Origin: Emticicia sp. CRIBPO
GTDB lineage: Bacteria > Bacteroidota > Bacteroidia > Cytophagales > Spirosomataceae
DNA length: 64,000 nucleotides
Direction of reading: 5' to 3'
Assembly: GCF_009905725.1 (NCBI RefSeq)
Contig: NZ_JAAAKV010000013.1
Span: forward strand, 62,001-126,000
A program made the translations under genes and the position numbers. Shown here piece by piece: positions 26,665 through 34,803 of the stretch (position 1 is the first letter of the stretch; each line of letters opens with the position of its first letter). The notes beneath the pieces were generated by a model. The model searched no databases and was not told the origin of the DNA. It saw nothing but the letters and a program-made list of their open reading frames with translations.

Positions 26665-26996
26665 TTATTCCTTGTTTCCCTAAGGGACTGCAAAGATGCA
26701 GGGTCGTTTTTTTATTTCCAAATATTCTGTGAAAAAAATTTAATTTTTTTTCTGAAAATTAAATTTCGCAGCCCCCTTTTCAAACATCAGCAGAATAGTA
26801 CAATTTATCATCAAAATAATCGTAGTGAAGAATAAATGTCATAAATACATTTGTAAATCATTTATTCGACCATTTTACATTTTTTCCGGATGGCAGTTTG
26901 AAAAATCAAAAATAGTAACTTTATTGTTTTGCGATATAGCTTATTAAGGGGAACAACAATCAAAAATTCAAACTGTCATCCTAATTTTTTAAAATT
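26665..26996. other. Upstream region of uxuA
   Basis: A very AT-rich 332-base gap between divergent tRNA-Val and uxuA. TACATTTG at 26846-26853 fits the TAnnTTTG box, but no TTTG or TTG is found 19-21 bases upstream of it. No dyad comparable with the AraR or LacI-type sites is present, so the uronate genes appear to be controlled separately. Confidence 0.4.
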
Positions 26997-28193
26997 ATGC
27001 CATTAGAACAAACCTGGAGGTGGTACGGGCCAAATGATCCGGTCAGTTTATCAGATATCAAACAAGCCGGTGCTACCGGGATCGTCACCGCACTGCATCA
27101 TGTACCCAACGGACAGGTATGGTCAAAGGAAGAAATCCTTATCAGGAAAAACCTCATTGAAGCCAATGGCCTCGTATGGTCGGTCGTAGAAAGTGTGCCG
27201 GTTCATGAAGACATCAAAAAGAGGTCCGGTAATTATCAGCAGTACATCGAGAATTATAAAGAAAGCCTGACCAACCTTGCTGCTTGCGGGATAGATACGG
27301 TTTGCTATAATTTTATGCCGGTGCTTGACTGGACGAGAACAGACCTTGATTTTGAACTTCCGGACGGTTCCACTGCCCTGAGATTTGATGTGGTGGAATT
27401 CTGTGCTTTTGAATGCTTTATCCTGAAAAGGGAAGATGCAAGGTCTTCATACACCGAGGCGGTTTATCAGAAATCTGAAAAATGGTTTTCAGAAGCCTCT
27501 GAAGAAAAAAAAGCCAAACTCGTAAAAAATATCATTGCTGGTCTGCCAGGCAGTGAAGAAAGCTTTACGGTAGAAGAATTCGGCAAGGTTTTAAAGCAGT
27601 ATGACGGCATTTCTGACGAAGACTTACGCAATAATTTATATAGTTTCATCCGTGAGGTAGCCCCGGTGGCAGAAGAGAATGATCTTTTGCTGGCTATTCA
27701 CCCGGATGATCCTCCTTATCCTATTCTTGGGCTGCCCCGTGTGGTCAGTACAGAAGAAGACGCCAAAAGACTTCTGGATGCTTATGACAGCAAAGCCAAC
27801 GGCTTGTGTTTCTGTACAGGAAGCTATGGTGTGAGACCGGATAATGACCTGGCCGGTATGGTAAACAGGTATGGCAACAAAATCAATTTTATTCACCTGA
27901 GAGCGACCAGGAGAGATGAAGAAGGCAATTTCTACGAAGCCGACCACCTGGATGGAGATGTAGATATGTATGCCGTCATGAAAGCCCTCGTACTGGAACA
28001 GGAAAGCAGAAAAGAAGCCGGACGTGAGGATTTAAGGATGCCTTTCAGGCCGGATCACGGTCACAGGATGTTGGATGACCTTTCGCCGGATAAGAAAACA
28101 AACCCGGGCTACACCGCCATCGGCCGTCTGCGTGGCCTTGCCGAATTGAGAGGTCTCGAATTAGGTATAAGAAGAAGTCTTTTAAATGCATAG
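26997..28193 (+). CDS. uxuA: Mannonate dehydratase
   Basis: Dehydrates D-mannonate to 2-keto-3-deoxy-D-gluconate in hexuronate breakdown. At 398 aa it has the normal length. Family motifs include the N-terminal [68 protein letters not shown] and [12 protein letters not shown], which carry the metal-binding Cys and His residues. The kinase for its product follows 35 bases downstream. UxaC and UxuB are not in the window. Together with the xylan genes this suggests use of glucuronic acid side chains of glucuronoxylan, an inference. Confidence 0.97.
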   Translation: MPLEQTWRWYGPNDPVSLSDIKQAGATGIVTALHHVPNGQVWSKEEILIRKNLIEANGLVWSVVESVPVHEDIKKRSGNYQQYIENYKESLTNLAACGIDTVCYNFMPVLDWTRTDLDFELPDGSTALRFDVVEFCAFECFILKREDARSSYTEAVYQKSEKWFSEASEEKKAKLVKNIIAGLPGSEESFTVEEFGKVLKQYDGISDEDLRNNLYSFIREVAPVAEENDLLLAIHPDDPPYPILGLPRVVSTEEDAKRLLDAYDSKANGLCFCTGSYGVRPDNDLAGMVNRYGNKINFIHLRATRRDEEGNFYEADHLDGDVDMYAVMKALVLEQESRKEAGREDLRMPFRPDHGHRMLDDLSPDKKTNPGYTAIGRLRGLAELRGLELGIRRSLLNA

Positions 28194-28228
28194 AAATTTA
28201 TTAGATTTGTGAAATAAAGTCTTGACTA

Positions 28229-29236
28229 ATGCCTAAAATCGTCACCTTCGGTGAAATCCTGCTGAGGTTATCAGCTCCGAATTATCAGAAAATAGAACAA
28301 GCCCAGTCATTTGAGGCCACTTTTGGAGGCACTGAAATGAATGTGGCCGCTTCTTTGGTTAAATTTGGTTTTGAGGCTCAGCATGTCGGGGTTTTTCCTG
28401 ACAACCTCGTAGGGCAGAAGGCCAAAGCATTTGTCCGTCAGCTGGGTATCGATGATTCGAAGGTCATTCTCGACGGCAAAAGAATAGGCTTGTTTTTCCA
28501 GGAAAAGGGAGCAGTGATGCGTGCCAGCCAGATTGTGTATGACCGGGCTGATTCCGCATTCGCCAATCTCAATCCTGATTGGTTTGACTGGGAGGAAATC
28601 CTGAAAGGGGCGGACTGGTTTCACTGGTGCGGCATTACCCCTGCCTTAAGTAAGGAAGCTGCCCAGGCTTGTCTTGAGGCAGTAAAGGCTGCACAGAAAT
28701 TAGGAATAACTGTTTCTTCAGATATTTATTACAGAAGCAATCTCTGGAATTACGGTAAAACACCCCAGGATATTCTTCCGGAATTAGCTTCTTACTCTAA
28801 TGTCATCCTGGCCAGCAGAAAGAATATTGAAGAAATTTTCGGCATAAAGAGTGTTGAAGAAAAAGGAAGGTTTCAGGAAGCCGGAAGAAAACTGATGGAA
28901 GCTTATCCTTCAGTAAAGAAAGTCATAGATACAGAAAGAATACAGATCAGTGCCTCGCATAACCGGATGAACGCCAGGATGTGGAACGGGGAAGAGTATC
29001 TCAAAACAGGCAATCAGGACATTACCCATATCATAGACCGGATAGGCAGCGGAGACGCTTTCCTGGCCGGTTTTATTTATGCTCAGGTGATGTTTAAGGA
29101 TGATTTTAAATCTCTGGAATATGGAAACGCGGCTTCGGCTCTGAAACATACCATTGAAGGAGATCAGAATCTTGTGGGGATTGCAGAAGTGGAGGCTTTG
29201 GTTGCCGGCGATGCCTCCGGCCGTCTGAGAAGATAA
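28229..29236 (+). CDS. kdgK: 2-Keto-3-deoxygluconate kinase (PfkB family)
   Basis: A 335-aa ribokinase-like sugar kinase that phosphorylates KDG to KDPG for aldol cleavage. The N-terminal substrate motif is FGGTEMNVAASLVKFG and the C-terminal PfkB signature is DRIGSGDAFLAGFIYA, with Asp of GSGD as the base. The direct link to uxuA makes KDG the most likely substrate; plain sequence would also allow other PfkB sugars. The KDPG aldolase gene is not adjacent. Confidence 0.93.
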   Translation: MPKIVTFGEILLRLSAPNYQKIEQAQSFEATFGGTEMNVAASLVKFGFEAQHVGVFPDNLVGQKAKAFVRQLGIDDSKVILDGKRIGLFFQEKGAVMRASQIVYDRADSAFANLNPDWFDWEEILKGADWFHWCGITPALSKEAAQACLEAVKAAQKLGITVSSDIYYRSNLWNYGKTPQDILPELASYSNVILASRKNIEEIFGIKSVEEKGRFQEAGRKLMEAYPSVKKVIDTERIQISASHNRMNARMWNGEEYLKTGNQDITHIIDRIGSGDAFLAGFIYAQVMFKDDFKSLEYGNAASALKHTIEGDQNLVGIAEVEALVAGDASGRLRR

Positions 29237-29248
29237 ATATCAATTAAT

Positions 29249-30394
29249 ATGACAAAAAAACTCTTTCTTCTGGCCGCCATCGGACTGATACTGTTCGAGG
29301 TGCTCAATGTCTACTTTATTATGCCCATGCCCGGAAGTCAGCGGATGAGAAGCATCGACCTGGCTTACTTTTTGTATACCTGGAGATGGGTTTTCCGGGT
29401 GTTTTTCGGTCTTATCCTGTTGGCTACTTTTTTTACCTCCCTCAAGTCATCCAAATGGGTAACCATCATTGCGTTGGTACTGGTGGCAGGCGTTACCTAC
29501 GCATTCAATTTTGTAATGGCAGCAGATGCCATGTTTTATCAGCCTGAAGACTTCAGGATTTTAAACGCCAGAGAAAGTAAGGTAGAAAAAGACAGGCTTG
29601 TGATAGGTGTGGAGCACAACGGCGAAGCCAAAGCGTATCCGATTTCACTGATCGGCTATCACCACCAGGTATTGGATACCCTTGGGGGAAAACCTATAAT
29701 GGTGACATATTGTACCGTTTGCCGGACCGGGCGGGTATTTGAGCCAATGGTAAACGGCAAGCCTGAAAAATTCAGACTGGTGGGGATGGATCATTTCAAC
29801 GCGATGTTTGAAGATGAAACCACGAAAAGCTGGTGGAGACAGGCCAACGGAGAGGCCATCACCGGGAAACTGAAGGGTCAGACGCTCCCTGAGATGCTTT
29901 CTCAGCAAACTACGGTGGAGCAATGGCTGAAGTTATATCCTGAAAGCAAAATCATGCAGCCTGACCCTACCTTTAAAGAGAAATACGACAGCACCGCCAA
30001 ATATGAAAAAGGTAAAAGCAAAAGTGACCTGACCCGTACAGACTCATTGTCGTGGAAAGATAAATCATGGGTGGTGGGTATTGAAACCGGAAAAGGCAGC
30101 AAAGCCTTTGACTGGGTCAGACTTCAGAAAGAAAAAGTAATCAACGCAGAAGTAGGAGACAAGCCTGTGGTGCTGGTTTTGGGTAAGGACAATAAAAGTT
30201 TCTTTGCCTTTGAGCGTCCGGACAAGTCGGCTATTTTTACCTTAAAGCAGGATACCTTGTTGCTGAAGGATCAGAAATATGATTTTAACGGTAAAGCAAC
30301 TGATTCAAAATCAGGATCTTTAAAGAAAATAAAAGCCTATCAGGAGTTCTGGCACAGCTGGAAAACCTTCCATCCTGCTACAGAAAAGTACTAA
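29249..30394 (+). CDS. DUF3179 domain membrane protein
   Basis: A 381-aa protein with three N-terminal membrane segments (about residues 5-26, 40-65 and 70-90), followed by the DUF3179 domain. The most conserved part is the Cys pair in MVTYCTVCRTGRVF, followed by RLVGMDHFNAMFEDETTKSWWRQ. The domain's function is unknown; it should lie outside the inner membrane. It starts 12 bases after kdgK, so it is probably cotranscribed with the uronate genes, but no metabolic link is known. Confidence 0.85.
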   Translation: MTKKLFLLAAIGLILFEVLNVYFIMPMPGSQRMRSIDLAYFLYTWRWVFRVFFGLILLATFFTSLKSSKWVTIIALVLVAGVTYAFNFVMAADAMFYQPEDFRILNARESKVEKDRLVIGVEHNGEAKAYPISLIGYHHQVLDTLGGKPIMVTYCTVCRTGRVFEPMVNGKPEKFRLVGMDHFNAMFEDETTKSWWRQANGEAITGKLKGQTLPEMLSQQTTVEQWLKLYPESKIMQPDPTFKEKYDSTAKYEKGKSKSDLTRTDSLSWKDKSWVVGIETGKGSKAFDWVRLQKEKVINAEVGDKPVVLVLGKDNKSFFAFERPDKSAIFTLKQDTLLLKDQKYDFNGKATDSKSGSLKKIKAYQEFWHSWKTFHPATEKY

Positions 30395-30442
30395 AAGCAG
30401 GAATTTTGGAGCTATAAAAATCTTGATAAATTTTATTGTAAG

Positions 30443-30476
30443 TTTGTAGGATTTAATTTAATTATATTTATATTTG
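30443..30476 (+). promoter_or_regulatory. Candidate promoter for the small exported protein gene
   Basis: TTTG at 30443-30446 and a perfect TATATTTG at 30469-30476, with a 22-base spacer (one longer than usual). Its position means the start codon of the following gene must lie downstream of about 30483. Confidence 0.5.
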
Positions 30477-30497
30477 CGGGTATTTTTTAAGAAACCG

Positions 30498-31037
30498 TTG
30501 AAGAAACTATTTGGCATATCACTGAGTCTTTTGCTGGTCATGAACATGATCGGTAAGCCCCTTCTTGAATATTATCAGGAAGAGGTGAAGTCTTCTTTGA
30601 GTGAAGAAACAGTGTTTTTCGAAGAAAACGGGGACAAATTAACAGTAAAAGTGCCTTTTCAGTTACCTTATCAGAGTGCTTCCTACAATTTTGAAGATGT
30701 ACAGGATGTGGTAGTTTATAAAGGTAATTTCTACAGAACTGTCAAGAGGGTGTTTGAAAACGACACTTTGTACACCCAGCTTAAAAAAGAATCGATCGAC
30801 AGAAGTAATCTCTTTGATATGGTGAGCCAGGTAACCAAAAACTATGACAAAAAACCTGTTGATCCTATTCAGAATATTATTGATATCTTAAAGACTTTTT
30901 CAAGTAATTACCATACTACTTCAGTTAGCTATTATACTTTTTTCTGGACTGACTGGTTGAAATTCAGCCATACAGAGCCGATAAGTTTATACCACTCCCA
31001 CGCCGGTGTTATCACCGCTCCTCCACCCAGGTGCTAG
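30498..31037 (+). CDS. Uncharacterised small exported protein
   Basis: I do not recognise this protein. Starting at TTG 30498 it has 179 aa with a signal-like N terminus (MKKLFGISLSLLLVMNMIG). The frame is open from 30474 (also TTG), but that codon overlaps the promoter box; the first in-frame ATG at 30540 would remove most of the hydrophobic segment. The body is mixed charged with aromatic residues (VQDVVVYKGNFYRTVKRVF). The tail ends in HSHAGVITAPPPRC, a His/Pro/Cys cluster that could bind a metal; that idea is inference. Confidence 0.65.
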   Translation: MKKLFGISLSLLLVMNMIGKPLLEYYQEEVKSSLSEETVFFEENGDKLTVKVPFQLPYQSASYNFEDVQDVVVYKGNFYRTVKRVFENDTLYTQLKKESIDRSNLFDMVSQVTKNYDKKPVDPIQNIIDILKTFSSNYHTTSVSYYTFFWTDWLKFSHTEPISLYHSHAGVITAPPPRC

Positions 31038-31600
31038 TAACCTGTTTTTATTTCCTTTTATCAGAATATTGTTGAGCAGGTTGTCAGTTATTGCAGCATG
31101 CCCCAAAGAGTTTCTACCGGTTAATCAATCGTAATTGGACCTCTGTGCTATTTTCCAAAAAGGATACTTCCCTGTTTATTTTTCATCAATGCTGTTCTCG
31201 TTTGTTCACTGAAATTTGTTCAGAACCTGTTTTAGAAGCTGGAAATCATGTTTCAGCCTGACATCACAACTAAAAAGATATTGAATCATCTTTATGGTTT
31301 AATCATAGGTTAGTAACTAAAGACTCTGCACAGCATTTTGCTGTGCAGAGTTTATAAAAATACTAACATCCTTTAAGGGGGAAATACCTGAGGATAAATG
31401 ATTAAATGATAAGATAACCTAAAAATTTAGCGGACTTTTCCCGTCATTTTTCATGCACCTGGATACCAAAAAGATAAAAATTATAATTTCTATATAATCC
31501 GGATATCCGGAAATACTGTTTTTCTCACAACATCTAAGAAGTTCTCATTTTTCTAACCTAGTTAAACCGTTTGTCTATGTTTTTAAATTTACAAAAAAAA
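31038..31600. other. Long gap before the haloperoxidase cluster
   Basis: No gene longer than about 20 codons is seen in this 563-base stretch, apart from a strong hairpin at 31323-31351. The sequence after the hairpin is AT-rich and probably holds the promoter of the outer-membrane protein gene, but no consensus match stands out. Confidence 0.5.
31323..31351 (+). terminator. Strong hairpin terminator
   Basis: A perfect 13-base stem, ACTCTGCACAGCA / TGCTGTGCAGAGT, with a 3-base loop, followed by TTATAAAAAT. The T run is short. It separates the small exported protein gene from the haloperoxidase cluster. Confidence 0.75.
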
Positions 31601-32503
31601 ATGAAGTTGATTTTTAAGTCAGTATTTCTGCTGTTGATGGGGGCGTCAATAGCGACGAAAGCTCAAATGCCCCACGATGCTATTTACATGTCTAAAAATT
31701 CTGTTTGTGCCGCTCTGAGTTATGGCAGCAGCAGCTGGACAGAGTACTGGGAAGGAACCTTTAAGCGTGAAAACTTTAACATGGGTAAAAACACTACCCA
31801 GAATGCCATGGTGATGGTAGCTGCAGGTATTACGGATAAACTGAATGTGATTGTGGGGTTACCTTACATCAAGACATCCAACAGTGCCGGAAACCTGATG
31901 GGTATGAAAGGGATACAGGACTTCTCAGCGGTCCTGAAATACCAGATGTTTGTGAAAAACGGATTTGTTTTACACGGAGTTATCGGAGGCTCCCTGCCGG
32001 CGAGTAATTACACGGCTGATTTCTTACCGATGTCTATCGGTTTAAAAGCAAAGACGGCGACCGGAAGGCTGATCGCCAGTTATGCCCACAAATCAGGCAT
32101 TTACCTGACTACACATGCCGCTTATAATGTAAGAAGCAATATAAAGCTCGATAAAGACGGATACCAGGCACACGGGCAGGTTTTTAACACCGATAAAGTG
32201 GATGTTCCTGATGCGATGGATGCCGCCGCCAGACTGGGATTTGAAAACAAGAGTTTTCAGGCTGAGGTTTTTGTTGAGCGTTTTGCGGCTCTGACAGGGG
32301 ATGATATCCGACGTAACGACATGCCTTTTGTGACCAATAAAATGGAAGCGACATCTGTAGGAGCTTATGCCAAGTTTCAGCCGAGACATTTAGGAGTTAA
32401 TGCAAGAGTAGCGTATGTTACCAATGGCCGTAACATGGGACAAAGCACCAGTTATTCTGTAGGTTTATTGTACATATTTGACATTAAAAAGAAAGACAAG
32501 TAA
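31601..32503 (+). CDS. Outer-membrane beta-barrel-like protein (transporter family)
   Basis: A 300-aa exported protein from the ATG at 31601, which yields a clear signal peptide (MKLIFKSVFLLLMGASIATKAQ). The rest alternates short amphipathic strands (KLNVIVGLPYIKTS, VLHGVIGGSLPAS, GRLIASYAHKSGIYLTTHAAYNV) and ends with a strand SVGLLYIFDIKKK, as in meta-pathway phenol-degradation-like and other small barrel transporters. Starts at 31571 (TTG) and 31577 (ATG) are possible but spoil the signal. It leads the cluster and is 40 bases upstream of the haloperoxidase-like gene, so the two are likely cotranscribed. Confidence 0.7.
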   Translation: MKLIFKSVFLLLMGASIATKAQMPHDAIYMSKNSVCAALSYGSSSWTEYWEGTFKRENFNMGKNTTQNAMVMVAAGITDKLNVIVGLPYIKTSNSAGNLMGMKGIQDFSAVLKYQMFVKNGFVLHGVIGGSLPASNYTADFLPMSIGLKAKTATGRLIASYAHKSGIYLTTHAAYNVRSNIKLDKDGYQAHGQVFNTDKVDVPDAMDAAARLGFENKSFQAEVFVERFAALTGDDIRRNDMPFVTNKMEATSVGAYAKFQPRHLGVNARVAYVTNGRNMGQSTSYSVGLLYIFDIKKKDK

Positions 32504-32543
32504 AATTTTGACGCAGTTGAGTATCAATAACGATATATTAAAA

Positions 32544-34085
32544 ATGAAGAATTCCGGTAAACAATTATTTATACTTTTTTTAGGTCTGACGCTGTTTGTC
32601 AGCTCATGTGACACCGTTGTCAAGGACCCCGCTTATGATTCGTACGTTCCGGCTGCTTTGGATGAAAAAGGCGGTACATGGAAAACTTATGTACTGGCTT
32701 CGGCTACTGAAATAGCAGTGGCAGAGCCAACTGCAACAGGATCAGCAGCCTATGCTGATGAAATTAAGAAACTCAAGGCGGCCGTAGACGGTATAACTCC
32801 TGAACAAAAAACAGTGGTTGAGTACTGGGGTGCGGGAGCCGTATTCCGCTGGAATGAAATCGGCCGTGAATTGTGTGCGAGGTATAACAGCCCGCCTGCT
32901 TCTACTCCAGATGGTAAATATCCCCTTCCGGATGCTGCCAACCCACTTAAAGATCCCCGTTTTCCATTTGCTAACCCTCCTTATGCTGCCCGTGCTTTGG
33001 CTTACCTGAGTGTCGCCCAGTATGATGCCCTGGTTTCGGCATGGAATTACAAATACAAATACAACCGCAAGGCTCCTTCAAAAGTAGATGCTTCTGTAAA
33101 AGCTTTACTGGCTGTAAGTGATCTGCCGTCTTATCCGTCAGAAGATGCCGTAGTGGCTTCTGCTTCATATGAAATCCTTAAGGCGATGTTCCCTGGTGAG
33201 GTTCCTTTCCTGGATGCCAAACTGGCCGAACACAAGAATTCAAGACTTTGGGGTGGTATGAACGTGGAAAGTGATGTAACGGCAGGTGCTTCTTTAGGAA
33301 CTTCTGTAGGTCAGAAAGTGATGACAAAGGCGAGAGCTGACGGTATGGGAGCTGCCAACAATCAGGCTGCTACAGCTGATATGATCGCGAATGCCAAGAA
33401 ACTGGGAATTCCTGAAACATGGCTGAGCCAGGAGACCCCGCTCAGACCTGGTATGTTGCCGACTTATGGTAACGTGGCCACCTGGAATTTTGACAAAGCG
33501 ACTTTGGTGTCGATTCGTCCGGCTGCACCACCGGTATTGCACAGCGAAGCCTTTAACAAAGACCTGAATGAATTAAGAGACATAGAGAAAAATCAGACCC
33601 GTGAACAGGCACGCATCGCCAACTACTGGGCCGATGGTGTAGGCAGCTATACGCCTCCGGGACACTGGCACCGAGCGGGAGCAAGATTATGCTATGAAAA
33701 TAAATTCAGCGAAATCAGGACTGCCCGTACCATGGCCTTATTAGGTACTGCAGAAATGGATGCCGGGATTGCATGCTGGGAGGTTAAGTATTATTACTAT
33801 TATCCTCGTCCTCAGCAGTTCGGCTCCAAAACTTCAGTTGGGTTACCCAACTTCCCTTCTTATACTTCAGGGCATTCTACTTTCTCGGGAGCAGCGGCTG
33901 AAGTATTGAGCTCTATATTCCCGACCAGGGCGACTGAATTGGTTGCTCAGGCTCAGGAGGCCTCAAACTCAAGAGTTTATGGTCTGATCCATTACCGTTT
34001 TGATGCTACAGCAGGTCTTGAGCATGGTAAGAAGATCGGTCAATATGCGATTGCAAGAGGAAAAGCCGACGGATCAGGCTTATAA
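32544..34085 (+). CDS. Vanadium-dependent haloperoxidase-like PAP2-superfamily lipoprotein
   Basis: A 513-aa lipoprotein from the ATG at 32544 (MKNSGKQLFILFLGLTLFVSSC, Cys22 lipidated). The C-terminal PAP2 core shows the vanadate or phosphate pocket: Lys415 and Arg422 (KYYYYYPRP, K-x6-R), Ser442-Gly443-His444 (PSYTSGHS), Arg477 and His483 (SRVYGLIHYRFD, R-x5-H). These spacings equal those of vanadium chloroperoxidase and of PAP2 acid phosphatases. The long helical N half, with FANPPYAARALAYLSVAQYDAL, is typical of the haloperoxidase group rather than short phosphatases. Whether it oxidises halides or dephosphorylates cannot be told from sequence. It acts outside the inner membrane. Confidence 0.85.
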   Translation: MKNSGKQLFILFLGLTLFVSSCDTVVKDPAYDSYVPAALDEKGGTWKTYVLASATEIAVAEPTATGSAAYADEIKKLKAAVDGITPEQKTVVEYWGAGAVFRWNEIGRELCARYNSPPASTPDGKYPLPDAANPLKDPRFPFANPPYAARALAYLSVAQYDALVSAWNYKYKYNRKAPSKVDASVKALLAVSDLPSYPSEDAVVASASYEILKAMFPGEVPFLDAKLAEHKNSRLWGGMNVESDVTAGASLGTSVGQKVMTKARADGMGAANNQAATADMIANAKKLGIPETWLSQETPLRPGMLPTYGNVATWNFDKATLVSIRPAAPPVLHSEAFNKDLNELRDIEKNQTREQARIANYWADGVGSYTPPGHWHRAGARLCYENKFSEIRTARTMALLGTAEMDAGIACWEVKYYYYYPRPQQFGSKTSVGLPNFPSYTSGHSTFSGAAAEVLSSIFPTRATELVAQAQEASNSRVYGLIHYRFDATAGLEHGKKIGQYAIARGKADGSGL

Positions 34086-34135
34086 TTTCTAACATTTAAT
34101 CAGGGTAATTACTGATAGATACTACCACGGCAATG

Positions 34136-34169
34136 AAACAGGAAGACGATATACGTGTCTCCCTGTTTT
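34136..34169 (+). terminator. Terminator after the haloperoxidase-like gene
   Basis: AAACAGGAAGAC (34136-34147) pairs with GTCTCCCTGTTT region (34157-34168) with one mismatch, and TTTTC follows. It divides the cluster into two transcription units. Confidence 0.6.
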
Positions 34170-34186
34170 CTGCCGGCTGGGATTGT

Positions 34187-34220
34187 TTTGCCCTTATTTT
34201 TCAAAAATGCTTTAATTTTT
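34187..34220 (+). promoter_or_regulatory. Candidate promoter of the AhpD-like/TonB receptor operon
   Basis: TTTG at 34187-34190, a 22-base spacer and TAATTTTT at 34213-34220 (one base off TAnnTTTG). It lies directly after the terminator and 13 bases before the next start codon. Confidence 0.4.
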
Positions 34221-34233
34221 AAACCAAATATTC

Positions 34234-34800
34234 ATGTCACATATTCCATTGGAGAGCCATTTGCCGGGGATTACGGGTTTGCTTGAATACCGCCAGGACT
34301 CAGCGAAGCCTATCAGAGAACTGACCCAGTTGCTGTTGCGGGGAGAGTCAACACTCACCGAAGCTGAGCGGGAGCTGATTGCCACGTTGGTGTCATCCAG
34401 GAACCAATGCAGGTTTTGTACTACGGCCCACAAATCAGCTGCAGATATTCTGCTGGGAGAATCTGAAACCTGTGAGATGGTGATCAATGACTTTGAATCT
34501 GCACCTGTTGGAGAAAAAATGAAATCCTTGCTGGCTATCGCTGCCCATGTTCAGAAAAACGGCAAGAATGTAACAGAAGGAGATGTCATCAGAGCCAGAA
34601 ACTGCGGAGCTACCGACAGGGAAATTCATGATACTGTATTGATAGCCGCTCTTTTTTGTCTTTACAATAAATATGTTGACGGGATGGCCAGTTTTACTCC
34701 CACTGACCCCGCCTTTTACAAAAAACTCGGAGAAAGAATTACAACCGTTGGTTATAACCGCCTGCCCGGTGGATATGATCAGTTAAAAACCCAATCTTAA
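34234..34800 (+). CDS. AhpD-like carboxymuconolactone decarboxylase-family protein, paralogue 1
   Basis: A 188-aa protein of the CMD/AhpD fold, peroxidase-related branch. The redox motif is Cys59-x2-Cys62 with His66 (NQCRFCTTAH), preceded by TEAERELIATLVSS; EIHDTVLIAALFCLYNKYVDG closes the helical core. AhpD-type proteins use this CxxCxxxH site to relay electrons or remove peroxides. It lacks a signal peptide, so it should be cytoplasmic. It aligns without gaps over the first 70 residues with three further copies at 41160-42884. Four bases separate its stop from the TonB receptor gene. Confidence 0.92.
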   Translation: MSHIPLESHLPGITGLLEYRQDSAKPIRELTQLLLRGESTLTEAERELIATLVSSRNQCRFCTTAHKSAADILLGESETCEMVINDFESAPVGEKMKSLLAIAAHVQKNGKNVTEGDVIRARNCGATDREIHDTVLIAALFCLYNKYVDGMASFTPTDPAFYKKLGERITTVGYNRLPGGYDQLKTQS

Positions 34801-34803
34801 AGT

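Noticed and set aside
31248-31313. Possible 21-codon peptide directly before the 31323 hairpin
   Set aside because: Too short to judge, no translation signal, no similarity to leader peptides with control codons.
31375-31430. Stretch resembling part of a TPP riboswitch (GGGGGAAATACCTGAGGATAA)
   Set aside because: The second conserved half (TGCCAGCG-type segment) is missing and the downstream gene has no thiamine role.
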